From NCBI GenBank assembly GCA_039654915.1, contig JBDJPA010000012.1, forward strand, positions 1,736,001 through 1,800,000: a DNA stretch of 64,000 nt, written 5' to 3'. The DNA is from Aquilaria yunnanensis (Eukaryota; Streptophyta; Magnoliopsida; Malvales; Thymelaeaceae). A program made the position numbers and the translations under genes. The notes beneath the pieces are model-generated. The model was given only the letters and a program-made list of their open reading frames with translations. It was not told the DNA's origin and did not search any database. The stretch's first letter is position 1. The number at the start of each line of letters is the position of its first letter. Shown piece by piece: positions 1 through 12,593 of the stretch.

Positions 1-610
1 ATGAGGGTTTGAGCAAAGAAATCCTATCTACTGCAGGTTGCGGGTGCGGGTAGTATTTAGGTGAAAGTTTTATATTATGGATAGGATTTGGGAATCACTC
101 TACTATCCCCAAACTTAGCTCTTGGACATCCCTAAATGTGTTCATGTAGATCAAGAGAGGAAGAGGGGAGGAGGTTGTAGTGATGCAGGTAGTTACAATG
201 AGAGAGAAGTTTGCCATGTCCAAATGAGGTAAAAATATTGATAATTTTCGATGATACACAAATACAATTCAATATATATTTCATGTATGCACCATCCCCA
301 ACGCCAGAGCAAGGAGGGTTTGAGCAAAGAAATCTTATCTACTGCAGGTTGCGGGTAGTATTTAGGTGAAAGTTTTATATTATGGATAGGATTTGAAAAT
401 CACTCTACCGTCCCTAAACTTAGCTCTTTGACATCCCTAAATGTGATCATGTAGATCAAGAGAGGAAGAGGAGAGGAGGTTGGAGTGATGCGGGTAGTTA
501 CAATGAGAGAGAAGTTTGCCATGTCCAAATGAGGATAAAAGTATTGATAATTTTCTATGATACATATACAATTCAATATATATTTCATGTATGCACCATC
601 CCCAACGCCA
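1..610. repeat. Tandem duplication, about 310-bp unit, two copies
   Basis: Bases 1-306 and 314-610 are two direct copies of one unit. Both start with gagggtttgagcaaagaaat and end with caccatccccaacgcca, at an offset of about 311. Copy 2 lacks a short segment near its start and has scattered substitutions. The first copy may continue to the left of the window. No coding content is recognised; the short ORFs across it are not conserved between the copies. Confidence 0.85.
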
Positions 611-672
611 ACCATATAAGAGGAGCGTTATTGATGCCTTGAAAATACTGTTTGAAGAGCATTGCCATTACC

Positions 673-694
673 ATAATAATAATAATAATAATAA
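673..694. repeat. (AAT)n microsatellite
   Basis: About seven AAT/ATA units in a row, just right of the tandem duplication. Confidence 0.9.
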
Positions 695-982
695 CTTCCA
701 AAAATCAATATAATGTTTCTTTTCGGATGAATGTCAAATGTACTAAAATCTTTGTGCTCAACTCCTTTGTCAATATCAATATATCACATGCTAATGAATA
801 ATCTGATTAATGTAACTGAATTATAACATGAATTTATTTTTAATTACGTATTTGGGTTTCCGTTATTGTTGATGATATACACATGTAATTCCTTGTATAT
901 TGGTGAAAAATATATTAAAAAAATATTTATATTCGGACTATAATCGTATATTTTTATTACATAAAAATAATAATGGATGTTT

Positions 983-1006
983 GGGGGGGGGGGGGGGGGG
1001 GGGGGG
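983..1006 (+). repeat. Poly(G) tract of 24 bases
   Basis: There are 24 consecutive G residues in otherwise AT-rich DNA. It could form a G-quadruplex; it could also be partly an assembly or sequencing length error. Confidence 0.9.
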
Positions 1007-4000
1007 TTGCCTTTCGTGAAGGACCGAAGGTAGGTTTTGGGTGGGAGACGTGCCTGAAAATTTTTAGTTAGAATCTATTCTTGAAGACCACTATGGCATT
1101 GCAGCTTGCTTGGGGAAGGGAAGTGAAGTGCGCCAAAAATCCCGATCCGAGCACAAGCATACGTGGAGCTTGCTTATACGAATGGTTCCAAAGGAACAGA
1201 GAATTTGTTACAGACGTAACAGCTGTTGCTGCTAATCTCTAGAAGAATAATTGTCTTCTGCGTAAATTTGTCTCTGTTCTGTTGCTACAGTCACAGGCTT
1301 TTGCCTCTTGTAATTTTTTAATGAGAAATCTATACGTTATGAATGACAGTCGTCACAGATAAATTTAGGTTGTTTATAGCTATAAGCCCATATGTCATGA
1401 ATGACAAGCATCACATAAATACATACAGTCACAAATGGCCTAGATTCGCACATAACATCTATTATTTGTAATGTAATTACAATTTTTTTTTAATTTTTTC
1501 ACATTCAAGTTAATTTAAATTCAAATCATATATTTTTATTTTTACATCTCTTTTATTTTAAATTAATTTTATTTAAAAATTAATATTATTTATGTCTAAT
1601 AATTCATTAAAAATAAATTTTTTATAACATTATTAAATTTTATGATTTTTTTCTTCTCTATGCCAAAAAATAAAAAATCACAAAAAAAGTAATAATATGA
1701 TAAAAATTTTAATTTTAACCAATCATTATACCTATATAATATTAATTTTTAAATAAAATTGGTTCTAATAAAAAATATAAAAATTAAAAAAATATTTTAA
1801 ATTAAAATAATTTAATGTAAAACGAATTTGGTGTAAATTTCAAGGTTACATGTACTCCTCAGTGTGAAGATCAAATTTCTGAATTCAAAGCATACCTTTT
1901 TAAAAAATCGGAATTTTAAGAGTGGGGCTACCTTGTAGCTGTAGGTTTGGGGCAATAGGAACACAAGGGCTGTCCCTCATTCTAAGGGCAACTAAATCTG
2001 TTTAATTACTCACACGTCACTAGTCACAAGGAATGATAGTTAATGGACAACCACTTAGGATGAGGAGTTATCTTAATATTGCAGGAACTTAATCAAACAC
2101 GCCTCTAATTCTGATTAAGAAGGTGAAGATGACCATGATAAAAAAGGAAGGGTTTTGTGTTGGCATGCAAGACCACTCTTGGGGAGGGCCAGGATCCCTC
2201 GGCCTCCACGTGTTGTTTAACAAGTCATGGCCCCAACAATCCTAAGTCGAGATAATTGAAAGCATTTTGGTTACCTGATTACGTAAAGAGTCTAAAGACA
2301 ACAATTACCAAAACCGAAACTCATGATGTTGGAAAACAAACAGCACACAAGTTTACGTACCAAAACAAGCAATTTGAAAAAGAAAATTACTCAGCAGTAA
2401 GGGATAGGTATATTGTAAAGTTGAGAGGAAAGTTTATATAATTTGGACTTGGAGATACCGTACCGGAGTAGTACCATTCGAAGGGCATTTTGGCTCAAAT
2501 CAAACAATTGGAGGCCTTGCTTGTAATTTAAGCCAATGTTCTTGATGAAATGTTTTGATATGTAAAAATCCATATTTATTACATATTATTGGAAAAATAG
2601 CAAGGGGAGAGGGCTCAAGAGGGTGCGTTTTCTGCCGCGCTTGTGTTTGCTTGGTGAGAAAGGATACGTTTGATGGGTGCGTGTAGTCTATTTACAGGGG
2701 CAAATGCGCCCTAGCATGTCCAATTCACAAAAAAGAAAAATTGATAGTATTTTTTTGGTAATAATAATAATTTCATTGATCAAATTGCTCATAGAGAGTA
2801 TAACACATAGTTTAAATCCATATGATAGACCTCCACTATGGTGATTTATCATATTCAAAATGATAAACTCAAACAAAAACATCAAATTTAACTTACGAAA
2901 GTAATTGATCTACCGTCTCATCACCACTTTTAAACAATCTATTATTTCATTCTCTCCAAAGATGATAGACAAAGAATATCAATGCTACATAACTAATCTG
3001 ACAAACCATAGTTTCCCCCTTAATTTTATTTTTGAACCAATGTTGTTAAGAAGGATATATTTTCTTATGCTTTACATAAGTATATCATAGTCTGTCTTGT
3101 ACTCTAAAGCTATTAGATATAGATAAGTTTTTCTTGTAATTTTAGTCAATCTGGAACTCTTGGAACTTTTGTATTTCTCAAGTACAAACATGTGCTTCAA
3201 TCGAACGAAAGTTAAGCTTGCAAACAAAAGCAAGTTTTCAAAAGTATCTTGTCATGCCATTTGAGGGGTCTCTGAAGAATAGGTTGTTGGAAGTCTCAAC
3301 TTTTTTCTGACACAAGTAACACTTGTTCATTCTCTGGATGCTCCATTGATATAGTCTGTTTTGAGTAGATAGTCATTCAAATTGCAACATTCATGCTATT
3401 ATATTATGCTTTGGAAATGAAAATAAACTCTAGATCATTTATTTCAATAAACCTTTCTTTTTTTTTTTCTAATAGATAAGAGAATATCGATTTCGAATCC
3501 AAAGAATGGTCTCCACCTCATCCCTTATAGGCATCTTTTCTTTAGCAAATCCCTTGCTTTCAGAATGTCACACTATACATCCGAAGTAGTGGAACCAGGT
3601 TACAGTGTCTATGCTCATGTTTTGAAAATTGTATCTATATATCCATATAAGGTTTCTCACATTTTTCTCATATGGGGCATGAGCATGTTACATTATCAAT
3701 CACCACTTTTAACGTAGTACGAAAGTACCCAAGCCATCCAAAAGTGATTTGCTTTCACATGGACATCCTAAAAAAAATTTGAGGATTATACAATAATTCC
3801 ATATTTGCAGATCACGCAAGTTGGCACCCCTTCTTTCTTTGGATGGGTAACTCTTAGCCAAGCAATCGGTGGTTTTCTTATTGCCCTATGTTACCCCCAA
3901 CATATAAGAAGTTCCTACATATCTTGTTAATTGTGTCAATCACTTTCTTTGGAATCAAGAAAACTGATCTCCAATATATTTTTAAAGATTGCAAAACTGA

Positions 4001-4800
4001 ATGAATTAATTGGATTTTGCCTCTATACAACAAATGTTTTTACGCTTAGCACTGAACATTATTCCTGATTTCACTAGTAGAAGTCAAAGTCACCTACCTA
4101 AAGAGAGGTAGAAAAAATTAGAATCACAAGTATTTTTTTAGCTTAGTTATAACTATCTGACATTAACTTTTTGAATTTTAGTTTATGCTGTTCAGTTAGC
4201 AGTTAATGGAGCAATAAAATTATCAAATTTTTCTATTTGAAAATTAGGTTTCCCTATTGGCATGAAGCGAGGGAACAATATGCATTGAAATACACATGTT
4301 TGACACCAATTTATAATAAAATTGAGGCTGATGAACAATTTACAATGATAACTAAAGGTTTGGGGACCATTGGTGCTATTTACCTTATTTATAGGCATAT
4401 ATGATAGTGGAAACACTTAGGGTGAAAGAAAATTTGTGGAGAGACAAAGTCAAACCACATAAAATTTATACATTTTAATTTATGTGTTTTCTTGTGTAGG
4501 TGTGTGAATGGTATCAAAGTGATCAAATTGTTGCAATTGCAGTCCCAATCCCAAATAATGGTATCAGAGTTGAAAGTGGTTCCTGGTGATGTGTAGCAAA
4601 TCTAATGATCAATTGTGAATGCAAAGCATGAGGTAGGGAAAATCTAGTTCATGTCATTTTTTTTAAGACAAATCCAATTCCATTTGTGGTGATTCCTTTG
4701 GAATATGGAATGTGGAACGAAGTTCTTTTATCAAGGTATATCATGTTTTGAAATCATCTATCTAGTTTTGAGATACATGTTTAGTTTTTGTACTTGTTTT
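1007..4800. other. Intergenic, AT-rich, no gene recognised
   Basis: No supported gene. The stretch 1490-1850 is extremely AT-rich and partly self-complementary: ttttatttaaaaattaatat near 1567 pairs with its reverse complement near 1740, which suggests a degraded AT-rich foldback element. Two short related units lie near 1330-1420 around gttatgaatgacagtcgtcac and gtcatgaatgacaagcatcac. ORFs at 2256-3090 are short, AT-biased and match no family I know. Confidence 0.5.
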
Positions 4801-4810
4801 GTCTAGGATA

Positions 4811-5055
4811 GAGATCATCTTATATAAATTTGGGATACATTTATTTTATTTTAATTGTATATATATTTCTAAAATGCAATTATCTAGTTTTGATTTGCAT
4901 TTATTTAAGAATGAGATCATCTTGTCTTAATTTAAGATATCATTTATTTCACTTTAATTGCATCTCTGTTTTTAAAAGGCATATATTTATCTTTTGATAT
5001 GCATGTATTTAAGATTGAGGTCATCTTGTATGGATTTGGGATACATTTTTTAGTA
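4811..5055. repeat. Degenerate tandem repeat, about 103-bp unit, 2.4 copies
   Basis: Units start at 4811, 4913 and 5017, each with ga(g)atcatctt followed by an AT-rich stretch ending tttatttaagaatg or a close variant. Copy lengths are 102 and 104 bp, then a partial copy. A weaker relative may precede it at 4750-4810. Confidence 0.6.
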
Positions 5056-6637
5056 TAAATGAGGTTCAAAAAGCCTGCACATTGCGGGCGGTCACATAAT
5101 ATCACAATATTAAGAAAAATAATAATCAAGAAAAGTAATAAAATTAGTTTGGGGGCCCAAAGAGGAAATGTAAATACCTTATGCATTAAGAGTTTAACAA
5201 TTAGCTCAGAAAAAGTTAAGGAAAAAAAGCTCTATTTCACTAAAAAAATAAATAAACCATGATGACCAATATTTTAGTTTAGAAAACAACACACCATAAA
5301 ATAAAAAATAAAAAGAAAAAAAGAACCAAGAGATTAAACAAAACCACTAAAATTAAGTAATTACTAAGTTTAGGGTCCAAAACATCAAGTTGATAAAAAA
5401 AATAGGGTCTAATATGAGAAACGGAAACAATATAGGGACTGGAAACGCATTTCATAAAAAAGAAACGTGAAATAGAATGAAAGTGAGATAATTTCAAGAA
5501 AGGCCCTAAAAAATTTACTTTATTTCTAAAAGCTAACCAAACTTCTAAACAAAGCAATCGCGTCCAAGAAAAAAAAGAGTTAGGCAAACCAACCCAAAAC
5601 TAATGGGCAAAACCAGAAAGACATTGTTTTTTACTATTAATTTAAACAGTAACCGAAAACGGCTTTTAGTATATAGTATAATTTATGTAGGATTATCATT
5701 ATTTTAATGATTTTTATTAATCAATGAATATGTGCTGAGCGGATGAAAGGCAATGTCATTATGAATCCATCAGAACGTGTGTGGAGCCTAATATTTATTA
5801 TTAGTATTTAAGTTTTGTTGGGGTTGATGAGTTCCAATCTCTTGAAGCCTCAATCGGACCCTAAATTATATGGATCAAGTTTCAAGAACCTAGTTACTTT
5901 AAGAAGGAGAAGCTCTATGAGCACCTACCTGCTCCATGATCACTGTATTCGAACTTAAGACCTTATTCTGAGGGAATCAAGCTCCTTATTGGCCTAACAG
6001 TTGAACAAACTTTTACACAACAAAAATTGAAATTTAGTCAGATCATAGTTATTAGTATTTCAAAATTAACTCGATAAATATTTCTGGAAACAACTTTTAT
6101 AATCAGCGTTAGGGTTTTAGATAATTTATTTAATAATTAAAATAAAAATACTGAAATAAAAATTTAAAAACTATGTTAGTTAGTTTTTTAAAAAATTCTA
6201 ATGCTAACTGTTGATGTTATAAATCATTGATAGTATTAATTATATTCAACAAAAAATGCTTGATAATAGAGACCTCCTACATTAAAACTCTAGCATACTT
6301 ACTAAAGCATAGAGATTTATTGATTTGGCAATTGATTTTATGAAAGGAAAGTGAATGATTACTGGCAGAAACGAGTGTCCTTAATCAAACTAGGCCTCAA
6401 TCCGCCCATGCTTAAGTAGTAGGAAAAAGAATGGTTGGACGTTGGGGATGTGATATTTTTTTTCTTATATTTTCAAGTTCGAACTATCTTAATCATGAAT
6501 TAATTAGGAAACCAATAAAGAATTAATCTAGTAAATATAGAATCTACGGGAGATTAATCCATGAACATCTAAGATTGATGGATCGGACTTTTATTGATGA
6601 ACTAAAAAGTATGCATATCAATAATAAATATGTATGT
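5056..6637. other. Intergenic, nothing recognised
   Basis: AT-rich DNA. The ORFs 5059-5262 (+) and 5279-5587 (-) are low in complexity and have no recognisable domain. No repeat structure was seen. Confidence 0.4.
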
Positions 6638-6647
6638 GTGGGTTTGT

Positions 6648-8101
6648 GGGTAAAATCCAAATTTAGTCCATTAACTTTAAGGGTCGTCCTAATGTGGTAC
6701 CTTAACTCAAAAAGTGACTATTAAAATCCCCTAACTTAAATCACGTGTCCTATTTTGGTCCCCATTATCAGTTAAGGCATTAGTTCGGACAGAACTTGCC
6801 TACATGGCACCCCAACTGCCATGTGCCATCCTCTTTTATAACAATAAGTGACAATACTGGAAGGATAATAAATCTCAGGGTAGAATAGACATAGATGAAT
6901 AATCCTAAGGACCCAAAATGTACTTTAACCCAATCTTCTTCTTCTTCCCTAATCAGCTATAGCTTTTGCAAGTCTTTGCTCGAGAACGATTCCTCCACAA
7001 AATTCAATACCATTCCAACTCAGCTAAATTTTCGCACTATTACAGGAAAAAAAACAGAAAATTTAAACCTAATGATATTTCATAAGATATTTGTCTACAA
7101 AATTATTAAGGAAAAAAATTATGATTATCGGCACGTAGAGGTCACTGAAAAAGTGGCTTTCGGGGAGATTTCGGCATGCGACATTGGTTCTGAAATTGGG
7201 TTTAGACCCAAAAAAGGAGGACAAATTGCAACTACCAATGATGGCAACAGTAGAAGAATAGGCAAAGTGGCTGGCGAAGGAGTCGAGAATGGCATCAGCT
7301 CTAGCAGTAGCAGTGACTTTGTCGTTGGAGAAGTCCAGCAGGTCCTTGACGATGAAATGGTCACAGGGGGTGGGCTTCTCTGGTGGGAATTGGAGGCAAT
7401 AGTTGCTTCCCTGGAAAAATTCCAATGCTTCCATGGCTAAATATTGTAATAATGAACTAGTTGGATGATCATAATTCTGGGTTTTCTGGTCAGTTTTATT
7501 GTTGTTCTTCTTCTTGTTCTTCGGTTAATATGAGAAGAGTGCGAGTGAATTTACTGAAGGATTGGTGTATGGGAAGAGAGAAGAAAGATTTGAGAGAGAA
7601 AAAAATGGGGGGAGTGAAAATGAAAGTTGTGGTTTTGAGAGGAGAGAGAGAGACGGGATTTATTTGCATTTGAAGGGAACAGGTGGACTCTATGAAATCG
7701 TACTCAGTCAACGGGATCATTTACCGGAGTCGCTCCGGTGGGTTGCTCGTTGTCCAACAGGACCCAGAATGTGGTCCTGCTCATCGACGAAGAAGATTGG
7801 GGAAGAAGAAGAATATTGGGTTAAAGTATGTTTTAGGTCATTAGGATTATTCATCTGTATCTATTCTGCCCTAAGATTTATTATCCTTCCAGTCTTGTCA
7901 CTTATTGTTATAAAAAAGGATGTCACATGGCAGTTGGGGTGCAACGTAGGCAATTTCCGTCTGAACTAACGCCTTAACTAATGGTAGGGACTCGAATAGG
8001 ACACGCAAATTAAGTTATGAGACTTTAATAATCACTTTTTGAATTAATGGACCATATTAGGATGACCCTTAAAGCTAGGGGACTAAATTTGAATTTTGCC
8101 C
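6648..8101. mobile_element. Non-autonomous Mutator-like element with 307-bp TIRs (Pack-MULE type)
   Basis: Bases 6648-6954 and 7795-8101 are long inverted repeats. The left begins gggtaaaatccaaatttagt; the right, read on the other strand, begins gggcaaaattcaaatttagt, and similarity continues to caatcttcttcttcttccc. The element is flanked by gtgggtttgt (6638-6647) and gtggattcgt (8102-8111), an 8-of-10 match that fits an aged 9- to 10-bp target duplication as made by Mutator-like elements. There is no transposase; the interior (6955-7794) instead resembles the 5' part of a cellular gene. The superfamily call rests on TIR length and duplication size only. Confidence 0.75.
7069..7434 (-). pseudogene. 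Captured, truncated first exon of a GATA-type transcription factor
   Basis: The minus-strand frame opens at an ATG at 7434 and runs 121 codons to 7069. Its first part reads MEALEFFQG and then FIVKDLLDFSND, close to the N-terminal signature of plant subfamily A GATA factors such as GATA9 and GATA12, where F-x-V-D/E-D-LLDFSN-D/E is usual. Further on, SHFFSDLYVP resembles the family's F-S-x-D-L-C-V-P stretch. The similarity then fades and the frame stops before any GATA zinc finger, so no DNA-binding domain remains. Minus-strand DNA upstream (7435-7794) is CT-rich like a plant 5' UTR and probably came with the exon. The family match is from memory. It sits wholly between the TIRs, which is why capture is inferred. 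Confidence 0.55.
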
Positions 8102-8111
8102 GTGGATTCGT

Positions 8112-8503
8112 GCATTTGAGACATCAAATCATACCAGTACGTGCAAGTGCTCTCATATTTGTGTAATGAACATTATTGAAATGGAACCAAACAAAGTTAT
8201 AAAAATATTCTGAACACTTGTGGAAAAGTATTGACAATGTTGCCTATGCCATATGGTTTATAGCATATAACAAGTATGTGGTACGCAATGCATATTTTTG
8301 CATATTGTTAATGTACAATTATAGTATTTGGCATACGGCTGCATTTTTTTAACATTTTTTAATTTATTGTGATATATTATGTGGTATGCCAACAATACTT
8401 GGTATACCACCATACTTGGGTTAGGATTTTATTTTCTTATTTTATTTTAAATCACATATGTCAATGTCACTCGCATATGTATATGTATAATGGACCCCTT
8501 TTA
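8112..8503. other. Intergenic, nothing recognised
   Basis: AT-rich spacer between the MULE and a minisatellite; no ORF or repeat was identified. Confidence 0.4.
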
Positions 8504-8650
8504 TATGAAATTGTTAATAGATACATAATTTGAGAACTGCTATGAAATTGTTAATAGATACATAATTGAATAACTGCTATGAAATTGTTAATAAATACAT
8601 AATTGAATAACTGTTATGAAATTGTTAATAAATACATAATTTAATAACTG
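8504..8650. repeat. Minisatellite, 37-bp unit, four copies
   Basis: Units start at 8504, 8541, 8578 and 8615. Each reads tatgaaattgttaatagata or a near variant, then cataatt(t)gaataactg. The first three are exactly 37 bp. The array is bracketed by ggacccctt on the left and ggaccccttc on the right. Confidence 0.9.
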
Positions 8651-8839
8651 GACCCCTTCAAAATTTTAATGAACCTCATAATTTTCATAGCATCAAATGG
8701 AACCAAAAAAAAAGTCCCTCAAACCTAAAAATAATATAAAAAAATTTAGATTCTATTTTCAAATGATTTTCTAAAGGAAAAAGTTCTACAGCTTCTCCTA
8801 AACGTTCATATATTTCCCCACTTAGACCCTGAGCATTTT

Positions 8840-9650
8840 TTATCATTATCTTTTCTCTTCAAACATATAAAATGAATAAGAAGCTAGTAGGATACAAGAT
8901 AAAGTCAATGGGTCAATAGGGAAGAAATACACAAGTTCAAGCAGTAAATTAAGGACTTTTCCTTTTAAATTCTATAAATAATAAATATCTCACGATCTAT
9001 TTTCATAACTCATATATAATTTTATGACTCTGGTTGAAACTGTTTAACCAATAATAGAAAATAGATGCTAAATCGAGTATATTTTTCATATTTTATTTTA
9101 AAAATCATTGTTTCATCATTATTTTGTATATGTGAATTTGTAACTTTTATTATATAATGTTATTATTTAGCATTTGTATACGTAAATAGACCTCCTTTAT
9201 AAAATTATTGGATCCGCCATTAGTCAATGTACCGTTCATATATAAAATTATAAGTGAAACTTATATTTTAACATAAATATTGATGTTATTTCTTTATTTT
9301 TGTTTCAAAAACAAAATTCAATTGGTAAATATTAACATGATTGAGTTTTGGAAATTTTTATTGTTCTTTCATTTTAAGCTTCATTTAGGAATAACACCTA
9401 GAATTAGCTTTAAAAGTTGGAATAAATTATTAATGGCTATAATAGTTTTTCCAAATGCAAAAAGTTGCCCTTAAATAACTTTTCCAACATTTAATACTAA
9501 AGGCTAAAGCTATTTCCAAATAAAGGCTTATTTGCTAGTATATTTTTAACTTTACATGATTGACTGTCTCCCAGGCAGTGATTGTTATACTTATAAATGT
9601 AGCAATGCTTGCGATGAAAACTTATCAAAAATTGAATACATTATGTGTGC
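8840..9650. repeat. Segmental duplicate, copy 1
   Basis: About 810 bp repeated in direct orientation at 10778-11590. Shared landmarks include aagataaagtcaatgggtca, aataataaatatctcacgat and aacaaaattcaattggta. Identity looks roughly 85 percent by eye. No TG...CA ends, primer-binding site or polypurine tract were seen, so an LTR pair is not supported. Confidence 0.75.
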
Positions 9651-9691
9651 GTACGTATATATTCTAAAAAATTTTCAAGAACTGCGAACCT

Positions 9692-10503
9692 TCACTCTAC
9701 ATGTTGGATCAAACTTCTTTCCATTTTCTTTAATGTCCTGTTATCTTCATCAATTGTGTATCCATCTCTTGACGTGTCACTAAAATCACTCCACTCATCA
9801 TTCTCAAAAGCTTCCTCCTCAACAAAATCTTTATTTTCACCCTCTAAAGCTGTATCCTCCTTTGGTATCCACTTATGTTCATTGTCATCACAAAACTCAA
9901 ACACCTTATCAAACGTACCAACCCCTTCTTTATCCTTTTTAAATTCACCTATATTCCTGCCCTATATACTTTTGCTTACTCGGGTATTTTTTCTGCTCTG
10001 CTGATTTTGGTAGCCTTTACCTCTTTACACCAACAAACTTGTACCTTTTCCTCCCTCTAAATCCACTACTGGAACCTGGCACAAAAGGACTAGTTGGTGC
10101 ACAGAGAAGATGATTCGTAGAATGTCCAAATGTGAAGTGCAATCTTTGTCAAATTCTTCATCAACCTCAAACTCTTCACCTTCATAGTTCAGCCTGAATC
10201 GATGAAACACCATCCTACATGCACAACACATATATTACTATTTTGGATAAAAACCCAGAGAAGAACGTGGTAAAGGCGGAAGACAAAATGTCAAACAAAA
10301 GAAATCAATCTAATAACAACAACATAGCATAATACCTCAAACAAAGCTAGATTTTTGAACCCCTGCAACAATGTAGCAGAATTCCTGTGTGGCAACAAGA
10401 TAATAAGCCACTTAGAATAACTCGCACCCAAGTTCTCCCTTACATCGTCACTTGTGACCTTTATTTGCCTCACTAAATCCCACCCTAAACCCAATTCGAA
10501 CAA
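9692..10503 (-). pseudogene. Broken coding-like region on the minus strand, perhaps transposase-derived
   Basis: Three consecutive minus-strand open stretches (10503-10291, 10231-10025, 9904-9692) look coding in composition. They include FHRFRLNYEGEEFEVDEEFD and, later, an acidic run FVEEEAFENDEWSDFSD followed by DGYTIDED. This vaguely resembles the N-terminal region of plant Mutator transposases, which has a basic head, a Y-x-G-G-like motif and an acidic linker. No zinc finger or DDE domain is present, frames change between pieces, and I do not recognise a specific protein. It lies between the two segmental duplicates. Confidence 0.3.
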
Positions 10504-10777
10504 CCTCTCTTAATTTTACATAAACCCTAACCTTCGAAGTCCCAATCTAAAAGAGGTATTAGGAATGAATTTGCTGCTAAACCTATTAGGAATCATTAAT
10601 TTTTAGGGGCACAAGAAGACATTTTACATATCATAACGGATCCGATCGATTGCATTTAAATTTTAGGAGTGTAAGTGTAGGTTCTAAAACCACAAGGAGG
10701 GGCCCAGTGTAACACAACCTTATGTTCAAGGGGGTAGTTGTAAAAAGCCCAATATAGGGAGACACACAAGTTTTGTA

Positions 10778-11590
10778 CTATTCTCTTTTCTCTTCAAACA
10801 TATTGAAAAATTAAAGAGCTAGTAGAATACAAGATAAAGTCAATGGGTCAATAGGGAAGAAACACACAAGTTTAAGGGGTAAACTAAGGACTTTGCCTTT
10901 TAAATTCTATAAATAATAAATATCTCACGATCAATTTGCATAATTCATATATAATTTGATGACTCTAGTTGAAACCATTTAACCAATAATAATAAAAAAA
11001 AACAACTGCTTAATCGAGTATATTTTTCATTTTTTTTAAAAAAAATCATTGTTTCACCATCATTTTGTATATGTGAATTTGTAAGTTTTATTATATAGTG
11101 TTATTATTTAGCAATTATATATGTAAACAAACACCCTTTATAAAATTCTTGGATTTACCATTGGCCAATGTACCATGCATATATAAAATCATAAATGAAA
11201 CTTATATAAATTTTGATTTTATTTCTTTCTTTTTGTTTTAAAAACAAAATTCAATTGGTAAGTATTAACAAGATTGAGTTTTGCAAATTTTTGCTATTTT
11301 TTTCATTTTAAGCTTCATTTAGGAATAACACTTAGAATTAGTGTTAAAAATTGAAATAAATTATTAATGGCTATAATAGCTTTTCTGAACCTTTAATGCA
11401 AAAAGCTATTATTAGATAACTTCTCCAACATTTAATACTAAAGGCTAATGCTATTTCCAAATAAAGGCTTATTTGCCATTATATTTTTAACTTTAACGTG
11501 ATTGACTCTCTCTGAGGCAATGATTGTTATACGTATAGATGTAGTGACTCTTGTGATGAAAACTTATCTAATATTGAATACATTATGTGT
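10778..11590. repeat. Segmental duplicate, copy 2
   Basis: Second copy of the 8840-9650 segment, about 1.94 kb downstream. Copies diverge after tacattatgtgt at both right ends. The spacing suggests a tandem duplication of a unit of about 1.94 kb whose second copy was truncated. Confidence 0.75.
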
Positions 11591-11636
11591 AATACTTACC
11601 AAGGTATAATCCATGCATTAAAATTTTTTTCCGTAT

Positions 11637-11640
<4 letters not shown>

Positions 11641-11667
<27 letters not shown>
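11641..11667. repeat. (AC)n microsatellite
   Basis: About 13 AC units in a row. Confidence 0.9.
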
Positions 11668-12113
11668 GATATATATAATTCGGAAAATGAGGGCTAATAA
11701 TCTGTTGATAAAGTGATCTAAACCCTCCAATGCTAGTGGGACCCCTTAATCATAGCAAGATTCACTATTTTAAAGAGCATGTCACGCTGGTAAATTGTGT
11801 ACATGACAGAATTCTTAACTTAAAGCCATTAGAAGCATCATTATTGGCGAAGAGCCCATGGACTTGGCGTGCGCCCAAAACAGGCACATGTTGAAGTTGA
11901 TTGGTTTGTTGATTTTGGAAGCATTAGCCCAAAATTAACACAAATGCTAAATGATACTATCTAAATTGTTGAAGAGCACAATAGCAAAACAATTTCATCA
12001 TTATTTTGGAGATTGGTCTGTTATGGTTAGAAGGTATTGCCTATTTAATAGATATAATGGTGATTTTTTAAATTTATTATTTATTATTCTAAAAAACTGT
12101 CATTGCGTCCCAA
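11668..12113. other. Intergenic, nothing recognised
   Basis: No supported ORF. The 70-aa frame at 11951-12163 has no recognisable domain and runs into the dispersed repeat. Confidence 0.4.
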
Positions 12114-12593
12114 ATTATATATTGCATTTATCTTCTCCAGCCACTATAGATGCCATTTTTTAGATGGTAAAATTTCGTCTGCTCTATTTGTTGCTGGTTC
12201 CAAATGACATTCCCAGTGGTGCCCTTTTACGACGACAGCATCATCCACGTATCCATCATCAAAACCTAGTCGTGTTTTGTGCACATTAGATCTAGAGAAA
12301 GATGGTGTTTTTGCCTTGCAAATCGGATTGAGGATGGTGGTCATCGTCTCTACCGCTTCACAATGATCGAGGTAGTGTGATATTAGAGTACTACCTCTAA
12401 CCATTCAATTTTGATGGAGACTAACGGTAATCATTGCAAATATTTTTTGGTCAAACTCACTAATTTTGACATCAAATTTTGGAAAACGTTGAAGAAATTG
12501 TGTCCTTAGTAATCTATCATGCAAAAAAAAAAGGTTTACATATTATTATTGACACTTTTTATACATATATATTTTCAGATATTTTTATTTCTA
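12114..12593. repeat. Dispersed repeat, copy A
   Basis: About 480 bp found again at 18812-19298 in the same orientation (offset 6698). Both begin attatatattgcatttatct and contain acattagatct and catgcaaaaaaaaaa. An 86-codon minus-strand frame (12404-12144) is conserved in length and mostly in sequence in the other copy, ending LPSKKWHL in both. No terminal repeats were found, so the element class is unknown. Confidence 0.75.

Noticed and set aside
8840..11590. The direct repeats as an LTR pair of a non-autonomous retrotransposon
   Set aside because: No TG...CA termini, primer-binding site or polypurine tract could be found.
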